Positions 44,870 to 53,900 of a DNA stretch of 64,000 bases are shown in pieces. The notes under the pieces are model-generated. The model did not search any database. It was not told where the DNA came from and saw only the letters and a program-made list of their open reading frames with translations. Source of the stretch: Blautia parvula (GTDB taxonomy: Bacteria; Bacillota; Clostridia; Lachnospirales; Lachnospiraceae). The position numbers and the translations under genes are program-made. The stretch's first letter is position 1. The number at the start of each line of letters is the position of its first letter. Location of the stretch: positions 1,302,001 through 1,366,000 of the forward strand of contig NZ_CP084061.1 of the NCBI RefSeq assembly GCF_020215665.1, given 5' to 3'.

Positions 44870-45751
44870 CTATCCCAATGACTTTAAATTCTTTCTATAC
44901 CTCTGCATTTCCTCTTCCCCCACAGTATCAAGAACATACTGCAGTTCCCCAATCACCTGTTCTCTGTCCCTGGGCAGATAAGCAGCAGTCGGATAAAAAT
45001 TTGATACACTATTGGCGAACAAATGCACTCTGATCTGCAAATTCCGAATAAAGATCTGCAGTTCTTCCAAGCGTTCCTTTTCACCGGCAGGCACAAATTC
45101 TCCCCTCTCGGCCATTTCATATAACTCGGTTCCCTCAAAGAGCGTCAGGGAATCTACAGAAATGAAGCGGGGATTTACCTTGCTGAAAACTTTTGCGCTG
45201 TTTACCGCATTTCGATGGCCATTTCCTTTACCGGCCAGTCCGGTCATGTAAACAAAATAGTATTCTATTCCGGCTTCATCTAATTTGCGGCACTGGTCAA
45301 TAATATCTTTTGCCGTATACCCCTTATTGGCTAACCGCAGTGTAGCATTATCACCTGATTCTGTTCCGATACTAAGACCATTGATTCCCAGCCTTCTCAG
45401 TGCCCTTAACTGCTTCACTTTCTTATCCTTTATGTCCCTTATATTTGCAAACATGGCCATCGTCTGACATTCTTTTAAATACTCATGTACCAGCAGCGCT
45501 CTTGTCTTCAGATTGTCAAAACTCATAACAAACGGATTGGCACCTGTCCAGAAAATTCTTCTGGCAGTGGGCTGATAAGAACTCAATTCTTTTAAATCTT
45601 CCTCCCACTCACGCAAAGGTGCCATACGAAAACATTCCTCCTTATAAAGACTGCAGAACCGGCATTTATGATATGTACAGCCGGAAGCTGCCTGTATAAT
45701 AAATGAATCGGCTTCATATGGCGGCCGCCACGTTCTGCCTGTAAAATGCAT
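44870..45751 (-). CDS. radical SAM protein, copy 2
   Basis: This 293-residue radical SAM enzyme has the cluster motif CTYHKCRFC near residue 25, a C-x4-C-x2-C spacing instead of the usual C-x3-C-x2-C. Segments GTESGDNATLRLANKGY and FVYMTGLAGKG follow the Elp3-like TIM-barrel pattern. The enzyme would cleave S-adenosylmethionine with a 4Fe-4S cluster; the substrate is unknown. Its paralogue lies 32 bp upstream, and an HxlR regulator is divergent from the pair. AAGGAAG precedes the ATG by seven bases. Confidence 0.87.
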   Translation of the reverse strand: MHFTGRTWRPPYEADSFIIQAASGCTYHKCRFCSLYKEECFRMAPLREWEEDLKELSSYQPTARRIFWTGANPFVMSFDNLKTRALLVHEYLKECQTMAMFANIRDIKDKKVKQLRALRRLGINGLSIGTESGDNATLRLANKGYTAKDIIDQCRKLDEAGIEYYFVYMTGLAGKGNGHRNAVNSAKVFSKVNPRFISVDSLTLFEGTELYEMAERGEFVPAGEKERLEELQIFIRNLQIRVHLFANSVSNFYPTAAYLPRDREQVIGELQYVLDTVGEEEMQRYRKNLKSLG

Positions 45752-45783
45752 AAAATCACTTCCTTAAATTACTTTTATTGCTG

Positions 45784-46683
45784 TCATAAATGGCGGAGAT
45801 TTTTTCGGTAATCCCTTAATTCTTCTTCCTTCACATTTTGTATGATTTCCTCGAGAACAGACAATACCTTTTTCCTGTCCCGCGGCAGATACCCCTGAAT
45901 TGGGATTGCATTTGACGCCCCGCCCGCAGCAAACCATACAGGAATATTTAAATGCTCCACAAGCGTTCTCAGTTCCTTATATTTTTCAATTTCTGTTTCT
46001 TCCTGCCAATTCCCGTTTTGAATCTCCTGATAAAGCTCTGCGTTTTTATAAATCGTAAGCATGTTCGCCCCTATGACCTTTGGCTGTAACTGATTACATA
46101 TAGCTGCAGTATCATATGCTCCTTTTTCTCCTTTTCCTGCACCCGAAATACCGGTGAGATAAAAGAAATTGTAGCTGATACCCGCCTTATCCAAACGCCT
46201 GCACTGTGTGAGAATATCCTGCGCTTCATAACCTTTATTCATGAACCTCAGCGCCTCATTATCCCCTGTTTCAATACCTATGGTCAGCCCATCATAACCT
46301 GCTCTCTGTAATTCCGCCAGCTCCCCGTCTGTTTTCAAAGTAATATCCGTAATTCTTGAAAAACAGCCAATACTTTTATTGTCCGGAAAATATTTGCAGA
46401 TAAGAGCCGCCGTTTCCAATAACCGGGCCGCACTTAAGACAAACGGATTGGCTCCCACAAGGAAAACACGTGCTGCCCTATTATAATTCCATAAGCGAGA
46501 CTGCTCCCTTGCTTCTTTTAGATCGGCTTCCACAACCTCCGGCGGCGTCATTCTGAATTTGAAGGGTAAATCGTCATATAACGTGCAGAATTTACATTTG
46601 TGATGCGTACATCCGGCTGTGGCCTCTATAAGTAATGAAGATGCCTCATATGGCGGCCTCCATACTGTTCCTGTATAATGCAT
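45784..46683 (-). CDS. radical SAM protein, copy 1
   Basis: This 299-residue paralogue of the next gene has CTHHKCKFC (C-x4-C-x2-C) near residue 25 and the same WRPPYEA start, GIETGDNEALRFMNKGY and FFYLTGISGAG segments. The two copies differ throughout, so the duplication is old and they may act on different substrates or as a pair. AAAGGAG precedes the ATG. The 150-bp gap to the divergent HxlR gene contains palindromic GTAC elements. Confidence 0.87.
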   Translation of the reverse strand: MHYTGTVWRPPYEASSLLIEATAGCTHHKCKFCTLYDDLPFKFRMTPPEVVEADLKEAREQSRLWNYNRAARVFLVGANPFVLSAARLLETAALICKYFPDNKSIGCFSRITDITLKTDGELAELQRAGYDGLTIGIETGDNEALRFMNKGYEAQDILTQCRRLDKAGISYNFFYLTGISGAGKGEKGAYDTAAICNQLQPKVIGANMLTIYKNAELYQEIQNGNWQEETEIEKYKELRTLVEHLNIPVWFAAGGASNAIPIQGYLPRDRKKVLSVLEEIIQNVKEEELRDYRKNLRHL

Positions 46684-46737
46684 CTCTTGTCTCCTTTCCT
46701 ATATTCTACACAGATTATATCATTGTACACGAGGATT

Positions 46738-46754
46738 AAAAGTACTGTACTTTT
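46738..46754. promoter_or_regulatory. 17-bp palindrome, candidate HxlR operator
   Basis: AAAAGTAC and GTACTTTT flank a single T, a perfect inverted repeat, followed by further GTAGTAC and TACTGTAC elements. HxlR/YodB-type regulators bind TACT/AGTA inverted repeats, and the site lies between the radical SAM pair and the HxlR gene. Confidence 0.5.
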
Positions 46755-46833
46755 TTGTAGTACCCTGTCTAAATACTGTACATTGATTTTTACATATCCA
46801 TCTTATATAATACAGAAAAGGAGCAGAACAAAT

Positions 46834-47160
46834 ATGAAAAAAACAGAACAATCTATACAGAGATGCCTAACCATATCAACCGTTCAAAAAATACTGGGCG
46901 GCAAATGGAAAATCGAAATCCTTTATTATATCGGCCTGCAGAATGTCCGCAGATTTGGTGCGTTACGTCGTCATATAGGTGGAATAACAGAATCGTCACT
47001 GACCAAACAGCTCAGGGAATTAGAGTCTGACGGCTTTATCAACAGGTACGATTTTAAAGAGGTTCCTCCCCACGTAGAGTATACGCTGACGGACTTAGGC
47101 GAAAGCTTCATGTCGGTTCTGGAAGTGATAAAACAGTGGGGTGATCTGCATTTAAAATAA
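46834..47160 (+). CDS. HxlR-family winged-helix regulator
   Basis: This 108-residue protein is a typical HxlR regulator: KILGGKWKIEILYYI opens the domain, then RRFGALRRHIGGITESSLTK is the recognition region and VPPHVEYTLTDLG the wing. Many members sense electrophiles through a cysteine near the N-terminus; one cysteine is present in QRCLTIS at about residue 10. The ATG at 46834 has AAAAGGAG ten bases upstream, whereas the frame extends far upstream without support. It is divergent from the radical SAM pair and probably controls it. Confidence 0.9.
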   Translation: MKKTEQSIQRCLTISTVQKILGGKWKIEILYYIGLQNVRRFGALRRHIGGITESSLTKQLRELESDGFINRYDFKEVPPHVEYTLTDLGESFMSVLEVIKQWGDLHLK

Positions 47161-47172
47161 TTTCCTGCCGGC

Positions 47173-48504
47173 TTATCTGAAGCTGAATATAACCATCCCG
47201 CCTGTCTTGCAGTTGCGCAGTTCCAACTGTGCTGCATGCGTTTTTGCCACTTCTGCCGCAAACCAAAGTCCAAGGCCATTGTGTCCATCCGCCCCGCGTG
47301 CCGCATCTCCGCGCCATAAGCGCTCGGTTGCATGACGCAGCGCAGCCTTGCTGAACCCCTCTCCCTCATCACGCACAACAATCTGCCATCCGTTGTCCGT
47401 CATACTGCCTTCCAAATATACATTCTTTCCAGCCGGTGTATGTTCTATGGCATTTTGTACCACATTGCCAAGGGCACGCAGCAAATGCTCTTTCTGAATC
47501 TCCGCACCACCCTCCAGGCCGTTTTGGGCTTGCAGGCGGACTCCCTTTGTTTCCGCAATCCCTGTTGTATTCCGGCAGAGTTCCTCGAACACAGCAGGCA
47601 GGCTGGTATATGCAAATGTCTCTTCCGTGCCGGCTGCGGTTTCCAGCAGGCTGGCCACATACTGTTTTGCCCGTTCATTGCCGGACAGGATCTTTTTCAC
47701 CATTTTGCGGCTGTTCTCAGAAAGCTCTTCCTCCAGCAGAAGTTCCGCATTGCCTCCCACAAGAGTGAGCGGGGTTTTCAGATCATGGGCCAGCGCTGCG
47801 ATCTCGGTCTCCCGTTCCTGCTGTGCCGCCCACTGGGAGGACAGGGAACTGTACAGTGCCTCCCGCATATGCTCCATAGCATCAAGCGCCTGGTCATACT
47901 CACGGATTCCGGCATGTGGAATCACAAAATCCAGTTCCTGGGCTCCTACCTTCTCACTCACCTCACTGAACAGCTTTAACCTGGCAGCCAGGCGCCGGCG
48001 AAGCCACAGGGTATTACCCAGTACGCAGAACGCCACTGCCGCAAAAAATGTAGCAATCCACAGGTATTCAAAGGGCGGCAGCCGGTTACGCAGCACAGGG
48101 TCAGCAAACTCTGCTCTGTAATACCAGTGAAAAATCACCGTACTCCCATCCGCATAGGTATACCGCAAAGTATCGGCCTCTTGAGATTCCTCCTGCAGAA
48201 GATCTTTTAAAGCTTTCAGCATTTTTCCTTTTACATTACATTCCAGCACTTCACCGTTTTTTCCAAATAAAGCGTACTCTGCCAGAAAATCTTCACCGGG
48301 AGAATGAAAGGTCTCCGGCTTACCGGCAAGCATTTTTTCCACCTGCTGGCTGGGAACGATTCCCCGATAAACAATACCGGTATTTTGAAACCGCGACAAA
48401 CCGGAAGACCATATCATACCGCACAACAGTGTACAGCCAAGCATAACTATGGCAAAACGTAAAAGCACAAAGGAAAGGCTTACAGAACGCTGTCTTTTCG
48501 CCAT
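47173..48504 (-). CDS. sensor histidine kinase (CprK/LanK-like)
   Basis: This 443-residue kinase has two membrane segments (about residues 12-32 and 145-170) enclosing an extracytoplasmic domain of about 110 residues, then a dimerisation domain with the phosphoacceptor in ALAHDLKTPLT near residue 238. The HATPase domain has N (VQNAIEH), G1 (DEGEGF) and G2 (GLGLWFA) boxes. The gene overlaps the response-regulator gene by 25 bp and is the last of the LanFEG operon, so it probably senses an antimicrobial peptide (inference). Confidence 0.9.
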   Translation of the reverse strand: MAKRQRSVSLSFVLLRFAIVMLGCTLLCGMIWSSGLSRFQNTGIVYRGIVPSQQVEKMLAGKPETFHSPGEDFLAEYALFGKNGEVLECNVKGKMLKALKDLLQEESQEADTLRYTYADGSTVIFHWYYRAEFADPVLRNRLPPFEYLWIATFFAAVAFCVLGNTLWLRRRLAARLKLFSEVSEKVGAQELDFVIPHAGIREYDQALDAMEHMREALYSSLSSQWAAQQERETEIAALAHDLKTPLTLVGGNAELLLEEELSENSRKMVKKILSGNERAKQYVASLLETAAGTEETFAYTSLPAVFEELCRNTTGIAETKGVRLQAQNGLEGGAEIQKEHLLRALGNVVQNAIEHTPAGKNVYLEGSMTDNGWQIVVRDEGEGFSKAALRHATERLWRGDAARGADGHNGLGLWFAAEVAKTHAAQLELRNCKTGGMVIFSFR

Positions 48505-49154
48505 TTATACCCCACCCCCCAAACAGTTTCAATCGGACTAAGGCCGGCCGTTTTCAGCTTGGCACGGATATTTTTGATATGCTCTGCAACAGCCGACGCA
48601 TCCCCCTCCGCATCAAAACCGAAAACTGCTTCATATAATTGTTCTTTGGTAAACACCTGTCCGGCATGCAGTGCCAGATGCTCACAGATGGCATATTCAC
48701 TCTTGGTAAAAGGCAGTACGTGCTCACCTGCCATGGCTGCTTTCGCCTGCATATCAAAACGCACACCGCCTCGTCTCAGGGTGTGGGTTGGCTGGCGCAG
48801 TTCCCGTCTCAGATGGGCATTTACCCGCGCACACAGCTCTGCTATGCGGAAAGGCTTTTTAATATAATCATCCGCGCCAAGTCCAAAGCCCTGTATCAGG
48901 GCAGCGTCTTCGGCTCTTGCCGTCAGAAACAGTATGGGGCAGTCCACCTCTGCCCGGATACGGTTGCAAAGGGAAAAGCCATCCTCCCCGGGCATCATTA
49001 CATCGAGCAGCAAAAGGTCGTACATCCGGCATCTGGCAGGCTGTACAGTAGCGGCATCTGTCTCCGTGTCAACCTGATGTCCATCCCTTTCCAGGGCAGC
49101 ACGCACCAGATCCAGCATATCGGGGTCATCATCGACCACTAACAATTTCGGCAT
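48480..49154 (-). CDS. OmpR-family response regulator (CprR/LanR-like)
   Basis: This 224-residue regulator has a receiver domain (DDDP acidic pair, phosphorylation Asp in LLLLDVMMPGEDG, Lys in YIKKPF) and a C-terminal winged helix with FTKSEYAICEHLALHAGQVF and VWGVGYKW. The ATG at 49154 has GAGGAG six bases upstream, so the longer frame to 49187 is not used. It lies between the permease genes and the kinase gene and probably activates this ABC operon when phosphorylated. Confidence 0.92.
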   Translation of the reverse strand: MPKLLVVDDDPDMLDLVRAALERDGHQVDTETDAATVQPARCRMYDLLLLDVMMPGEDGFSLCNRIRAEVDCPILFLTARAEDAALIQGFGLGADDYIKKPFRIAELCARVNAHLRRELRQPTHTLRRGGVRFDMQAKAAMAGEHVLPFTKSEYAICEHLALHAGQVFTKEQLYEAVFGFDAEGDASAVAEHIKNIRAKLKTAGLSPIETVWGVGYKWRKDSVL

Positions 49155-49201
49155 AATTACTCTCCTCATATAATAAGTTTCATTCATTTTTCCTCATTAC
49201 T

Positions 49202-49933
49202 TTACTCCTGAGTCACTTTCCCTTCCCATCTGTCAAACCAGAGGGTGGTTAGAACCAGAATCGCTAAAGTTATAATGATAGGCAAAACCACCTCGAAAAA
49301 AACGGGTATGCCTGATACATTCATACATTCTTTTAAAAATCGAACTCCCCATTCCCACGGAATAGCGGTCCAGATTTTATCACCCATGGGATTCTCAAAG
49401 ATACCTGCTAAAATGGTTCCGGATACTCCCAATAAAACAGAAACGCTGGACCCAAACCGAAAAGCAACTGCCATGTGCAGCAGATATAAAAACAGATTGC
49501 AGAATAAAAATATACAAAAAACCGCAAGATAAAAATCAAAATGTATTATGCTGCTATTTAAAAACCAATTGACTCCAATATAAAAACACACCTCATATAG
49601 TATCACATTTACAGCCGAAAGGAACAGCAGAAAGAACAATTTCCCCAGATACACACATTTTCGGGACTCCACCAGTCCCAGCGCATTTTGAAGCCCGTTT
49701 ATATTCCTGTCTAAATGAATGAAAATCGACACAGCCATGCTTGCAAAAATGGGATACCCTATCTGCAGCAAAAGGAAGAACGAACGCACATCGGGAATGA
49801 TGCGGTATCCGGCAGAACCGTAGTAAAGCAAAAATAAGGCTGTGATCACAATGGGTGTCAGCAAATGCAGCAACAGCATTGGAGTCCGTTTGATCTTTGT
49901 AAAATTGGAAAGGAACTCCCTTGTGACCGTCAT
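49202..49933 (-). CDS. lantibiotic-immunity-type ABC permease (MutG/LanG type)
   Basis: This 243-residue membrane protein has six hydrophobic segments. The N-terminal EFLSNFTKIKRTPMLLLHLL and the placement after a LanE-type permease fit the MutG/LanG family of self-protection transporters. With the ATPase and its partner it would remove cationic peptides from the membrane. No lanA precursor or modification gene is in the window, so it is more likely a stand-alone resistance system than producer immunity. Confidence 0.82.
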   Translation of the reverse strand: MTVTREFLSNFTKIKRTPMLLLHLLTPIVITALFLLYYGSAGYRIIPDVRSFFLLLQIGYPIFASMAVSIFIHLDRNINGLQNALGLVESRKCVYLGKLFFLLFLSAVNVILYEVCFYIGVNWFLNSSIIHFDFYLAVFCIFLFCNLFLYLLHMAVAFRFGSSVSVLLGVSGTILAGIFENPMGDKIWTAIPWEWGVRFLKECMNVSGIPVFFEVVLPIIITLAILVLTTLWFDRWEGKVTQE

Positions 49934-50691
49934 TTCCGATACACCTGCCTTTCATACCAGCGGGAATAGAAAGCCGTAAGAGCGAAGGCAGCAAACAGGC
50001 TCAGCAGCACCAGCAATAAACTTTCTCCCCTATTTAAAATCAATCTTGATCCCGGTTCAGCCAACAATCCGTTTGTCAATACGCCAAAGACCGTAACCAT
50101 AAATCTGGCCGGCCAACTGTATGGAAAGATCCAAAACAAAGGTGTCAGGTAGAGAAACAGCCCGCTTGCTGCACTGGCAAACAGATTGATGATCATCGAA
50201 GCGACAAATCCCGTTTTTTGTTCCAAAAATAAACAGAACGGAATCTGCCATAAGAGAGATACCCATAATAGGCAGTAACCCAGGATATGACACCCTGCAA
50301 GACGAACCGCGTCTGCAAAACCGGACAAAATGCATTCGCAGATAATCGTGACAATCGCCAGCACCAATGATATGACCAAAAGATTTCCTGCAATCAAGAT
50401 TGTTTTAGACACAAATGTCTTCTTCAGGTCAATGGGCAGGCTGTATAAAGTACGGTATTGGTGCTTCTTTTCCTTATTGTTTACCAAATGGCACATAAAC
50501 ACAACGGACAATGCCGCAATCGGCATGGACCAATTGCAGACCATGACACTTGAAAAACCTCCCAACCCCATACCGATATACATAAATACCATGGAGGTCA
50601 AAATCAGGACCACCGGAATCACAATCGCAAGTTTCTGAAACAGGGAATGTTTATATTTCATGTTTTCTGCTTTTAAATAAATTTGTAACAT
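49930..50691 (-). CDS. lantibiotic-immunity-type ABC permease (MutE/LanE type)
   Basis: This 253-residue protein has about six membrane segments and starts LKAENMKYKHSLFQKLAIVIP, the usual LanE/MutE opening. It shares a stop/start overlap with the ATPase gene upstream and a 4-bp overlap with the LanG-type gene downstream, indicating a coupled three-gene transporter. Confidence 0.82.
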   Translation of the reverse strand: MLQIYLKAENMKYKHSLFQKLAIVIPVVLILTSMVFMYIGMGLGGFSSVMVCNWSMPIAALSVVFMCHLVNNKEKKHQYRTLYSLPIDLKKTFVSKTILIAGNLLVISLVLAIVTIICECILSGFADAVRLAGCHILGYCLLWVSLLWQIPFCLFLEQKTGFVASMIINLFASAASGLFLYLTPLFWIFPYSWPARFMVTVFGVLTNGLLAEPGSRLILNRGESLLLVLLSLFAAFALTAFYSRWYERQVYRK

Positions 50692-51395
50692 CAGGACGCA
50701 CGCTCCTTTCTGATAATATCCATAAATAACTGTTCCAGATCCTCATTCGCGTCAATCTTATCCTCATACAGAAGGGAGCCATTGTATATGATCCCTATGT
50801 CATCAGCAACCTGCTGTACTTCGCTTAAAATATGGCTGGATACAATGACAGATATCCCCGACTCCGTGAATGTCCGGATCATCTTTCTCAGTTCCTCAAT
50901 GCCAAAAGGATCCAGCCCGTTGGTTGGCTCATCCAGGATCAGTAGCTGAGGATTATTCAGAAGTGCCAGGGCTATCCCTAATCTCTGTTTCATTCCCAGT
51001 GAAAACTCCGATGTCTTCTTATTCTCAGTATCTGCCAAATCCATTTTCTGCAGTACCTCATAACATCTGTTTTTCCCGATTCCCATCAGGGCAGCCCGCA
51101 CTTTTAAATTCTCAAATGCCGTTAGATTCTCATACAGCGGAGGGGATTCGATCAGGGAACCGATAACCGATAAATCCTTCCGTTTCCAGGGGTGACCGCA
51201 GAATTGTATTTCACCCGAAGTCGGTCTTATAATCCCTGTGATCATCTTCAGCAGGGTGGATTTGCCGGCACCATTAGGCCCTAATAAGCCGTAGACTGTA
51301 TTTCTCCTCACAGACAGTGACAAATCTTTTACTGCATATGTCTTTTTGAACTTTTTAGAAACATTTTGGGTTTTTATGATATACTCGGATGTCAT
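50691..51395 (-). CDS. lantibiotic-immunity-type ABC ATPase (LanF type)
   Basis: This 234-residue ATPase has Walker A (GLLGPNGAGKST near residue 37), a signature FSLGMKQRLGIA near residue 130 and Walker B (LLILDEPTNGLDP). The short IGSLIESPPLYENLTA segment between them is typical of LanF/BcrA-type ATPases. The start is ambiguous: 51395 (MTSEYII, GGGAGG five bases upstream) matches LanF proteins; 51446 (MKQSIEK) has a stronger AAGGAGG site and would add 17 residues. It is the first gene of the LanFEG/two-component operon. Confidence 0.9.
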   Translation of the reverse strand: MTSEYIIKTQNVSKKFKKTYAVKDLSLSVRRNTVYGLLGPNGAGKSTLLKMITGIIRPTSGEIQFCGHPWKRKDLSVIGSLIESPPLYENLTAFENLKVRAALMGIGKNRCYEVLQKMDLADTENKKTSEFSLGMKQRLGIALALLNNPQLLILDEPTNGLDPFGIEELRKMIRTFTESGISVIVSSHILSEVQQVADDIGIIYNGSLLYEDKIDANEDLEQLFMDIIRKERAS

Positions 51396-51539
51396 ACGCT
51401 CCTCCCTTTGACATTTAGCCGCCGATTTTTCTATACTCTGTTTCATATAATTTGCCTCCTTTTTCTTTACTGATGTTATGATAGCAGGCAATTTTAAGGA
51501 TTTTATAAGGAAACGGGCATTTACTCACATTTTTTACAG

Positions 51540-51572
51540 AAAAAAAGGCATATGCCGCTTTGACATATACCT
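51540..51572 (-). terminator. terminator after the cysteine hydrolase gene
   Basis: On the minus strand AGGTATATG (51572-51564) pairs with CATATGCCT (51554-51546), one wobble pair, followed by a T run. It lies 40 bp after the hydrolase stop and shields the LanFEG operon promoter. Confidence 0.7.
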
Positions 51573-51611
51573 GTTCACTTTCTATTTCTAACCATTATCA
51601 GGGCCTGCATT

Positions 51612-52136
51612 TTATCGGCACATTCTTTCCATGGTTTCCTGTACCGTAATGCAGCTTGCGTATCTTTTGTTCCAAATAAAATCATTGTAATATTTATACG
51701 TCTCTTCTGCAGACATATAGGCATTGTCAAACGTAGAATTGGACTCTTTTGGTACGATAATTTCAAATCCGTGTTCAAAACCGCATTTGACAGCAGCGTC
51801 TATGCAATATTCCGTCTGCAGCCCCACCACGATCATTTGCCCAACCTGCTTTTCGTTTAGATATTTCAGAAGCCCGGTCTCTTTAAAAGGGCTGTTTACG
51901 GTTTTGTCAAAAATCTTCTCATTCTTACACGGCTTAAATTCTTCATATATTTCAAAACCCTCCGTTCCCCTTGTCAATGCCCGGCCGGCCCCATCGTCAT
52001 GGCGGACATATATGATTTCCGTATGTGTCTCTCTTGCCGTTTTTATCAGTTTTTTTACATTAGATACAAATATATCATAGTGATATAAATCCGTGTTTGT
52101 AATAAGCTTCTGCGTATCAATCACCAGTAATACCAT
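51612..52136 (-). CDS. isochorismatase-family cysteine hydrolase
   Basis: This 174-residue protein has the family triad: Asp in VLLVIDTQ near residue 7, Lys in FDKTVNSPF near residue 82, and Cys in GLQTEYCIDAA near residue 117. Members hydrolyse amides such as nicotinamide or N-carbamoyl compounds; the substrate is not evident. I chose the ATG at 52136 because GGGGGG lies nine bases upstream and the triad Asp is then at its usual distance. It stands alone, with a terminator downstream. Confidence 0.87.
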   Translation of the reverse strand: MVLLVIDTQKLITNTDLYHYDIFVSNVKKLIKTARETHTEIIYVRHDDGAGRALTRGTEGFEIYEEFKPCKNEKIFDKTVNSPFKETGLLKYLNEKQVGQMIVVGLQTEYCIDAAVKCGFEHGFEIIVPKESNSTFDNAYMSAEETYKYYNDFIWNKRYASCITVQETMERMCR

Positions 52137-52377
52137 GTGCAGCATCCCCCCTAAAATATAAATCAGCTTATCCCTGCGTTTTTTATACAAATTCCATATC
52201 TATCAGCCATATCTTATCACAGACATATAGGAAAGTCATTTCTTTTCTGCCGATTCAGGCGTAATTCCACACCCCTGGGTTACTGTCCCTTGTCCGGCAA
52301 CAGGCTTCGCAATGTACAGACATGGGACACTCGATTCCATGTCGTACTGGCTGCCTCGGGATTTTCCAACTCTTCCA

Positions 52378-52440
52378 TTGACAAAGCCAAATACAAGGAA
52401 TATAATCTATATGACTAAAACATATTATTTAGTCATATAG
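52378..52440 (+). promoter_or_regulatory. consensus promoter with a 34-bp inverted-repeat operator
   Basis: TTGACA (52378-52383) and TATAAT (52401-52406) are 17 bp apart. Directly after lies the perfect inverted repeat CTATATGACTAAA / TTTAGTCATATAG (52407-52440, 8-bp centre), covering the transcription start. It lies 17 bp before the TetR gene, whose product is the likely ligand-controlled repressor. The rest of the gap 52137-52377 holds no gene I can support. Confidence 0.75.
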
Positions 52441-52456
52441 ATTGGAGGATAAATCT

Positions 52457-53053
52457 ATGCCAAAGTTCAGTGACGCGGAAAAAGAAATCATAAAGCAGAA
52501 ATTGATGCAGGAAGGAGAACGGCTGTTTACTTCATATGGAATAAAAAAGGTGACCATTGACGAGATCGTACAGGCTGCCGGTATTGCCAAAGGTTCCTTT
52601 TACTCTTTTTATTCCAATAAAGAGCACCTTTACATGGACATTGCCGGAAATCTGCAGTTTAAAATGTGGCGGGAAATGGATGCGTTTTTAAATGAAAACC
52701 GTTCATTACCGCCAAAGGAGCTCTGCAAACAGTGTTTTCTTTGGATGTTCAAAGAATTACAGCGGTATCCCATGCTGAAACAAGCCAACAGTGAAACGGC
52801 TGATTATTTATACCGCAAACTGCCCCCTGAAGTGATCGAAGCACATACAAAGGATGACGGACATGAACTTATCAAGCTTCAGGAATATGGTGTTCATTTC
52901 AAATGCGGCATTGAGATAGCGACAAAAACACTGCAGACACTTGCCATCAGTTTCCTGAATCTGCAGCAGGAAAACGCTGCTGATCAACAGACGATCATGG
53001 AACTTATTCTGGACGGTGTGTTAAAGGAGATGATAAGTGATGAAGGTGATTGA
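52457..53053 (+). CDS. TetR/AcrR-family regulator of the ABC exporter
   Basis: This 198-residue regulator has a TetR helix-turn-helix (about 20-65; TIDEIVQAAGIAKGSFYSFYS) and a helical sensor domain. The ATG at 52457 has GGAGG eight bases upstream; a TTG five codons earlier would overlap that site. The 3' end overlaps the ABC ATPase start, so regulator and exporter form one autoregulated operon behind the palindromic operator. Confidence 0.92.
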   Translation: MPKFSDAEKEIIKQKLMQEGERLFTSYGIKKVTIDEIVQAAGIAKGSFYSFYSNKEHLYMDIAGNLQFKMWREMDAFLNENRSLPPKELCKQCFLWMFKELQRYPMLKQANSETADYLYRKLPPEVIEAHTKDDGHELIKLQEYGVHFKCGIEIATKTLQTLAISFLNLQQENAADQQTIMELILDGVLKEMISDEGD

Positions 53054-53900
53054 TGTTCAAAATGTCTTTCTAAAATATCCATCTGCCAAATCAGATACCA
53101 TTCGCGGAATCAGTTTTGCTGTTCAGCAAGGCGAGATATTTGGCTTTCTCGGTCCGTCCGGCGCAGGAAAAAGTACCATGCAGAAAATCTTAACGGGGAC
53201 TCTTAGAAATTATCGCGGAAATGTTCGTGTTTTTGATACAGAGATGAAGAACAGAACAAGTGATTATTATGAAAATATCGGTGTGGATTTTGAGTTCCCC
53301 AATTTTTACAGTAAATTCACTGCTGCCGAAAATTTAAAATATTTCGCGTCCCTCTATTCCCGCAAGCCCCTGGACCCGATGGAGCTTTTAGAAAAGGTGG
53401 GTCTTCGCCATGACGCGGATAAAAAGGTAGCGGATTATTCTAAAGGCATGAAAATGCGGCTTGGTTTTGTGCGCTCCCTGCTTCATGAGCCGAAACTCCT
53501 TTTCCTGGATGAGCCTACCAGCGGTCTTGACCCGGCAAACGCCAGAATACTGAAAGACATGATCTTAGAGCAGAAAAGAATGGGAAAAACTATCATTCTC
53601 ACCACCCATAACATGCACGATGCAGAGGAGCTGTGTGATCGTGTCGCCTTTATTGTTGACGGAACCATTAAAACAATTGACTCTCCCCATGCTCTGCGAA
53701 AAAGCGGAGCCGATACCGAAGTGGAATACAGTTTTTCGGAAAACGGAAAAGAGATAAGAAAGGTCTGCACGCTTTCCGAACTTGTCCATTCACAGGATTT
53801 CCAATCAGCGCTGAAAAAAGGCTGCCTGACAAGTATCCATTCAAAAGAACAAACACTTGAGGATATATTTATTGCGTTGACCGGAAGGGGGCTGCAATGA
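53040..53900 (+). CDS. ABC exporter ATP-binding protein
   Basis: This 286-residue ATPase has Walker A (GPSGAGKST near residue 40), signature YSKGMKMRLGF near residue 137, and Walker B (LLFLDEPTSGLDP). It belongs to the drug/exporter class with ABC-2 permeases, and the extra C-terminal 60 residues are typical of that class. The ATG at 53040 overlaps the TetR reading frame, with AAAGGAG upstream. It energises the two permeases encoded next. Confidence 0.92.
   Translation: MKVIDVQNVFLKYPSAKSDTIRGISFAVQQGEIFGFLGPSGAGKSTMQKILTGTLRNYRGNVRVFDTEMKNRTSDYYENIGVDFEFPNFYSKFTAAENLKYFASLYSRKPLDPMELLEKVGLRHDADKKVADYSKGMKMRLGFVRSLLHEPKLLFLDEPTSGLDPANARILKDMILEQKRMGKTIILTTHNMHDAEELCDRVAFIVDGTIKTIDSPHALRKSGADTEVEYSFSENGKEIRKVCTLSELVHSQDFQSALKKGCLTSIHSKEQTLEDIFIALTGRGLQ

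Noticed and set aside
52191-52377. Minus-strand frame of about 30 codons before the TetR operon
   Set aside because: It has no ribosome binding site and no recognisable family, and it overlaps the promoter region.
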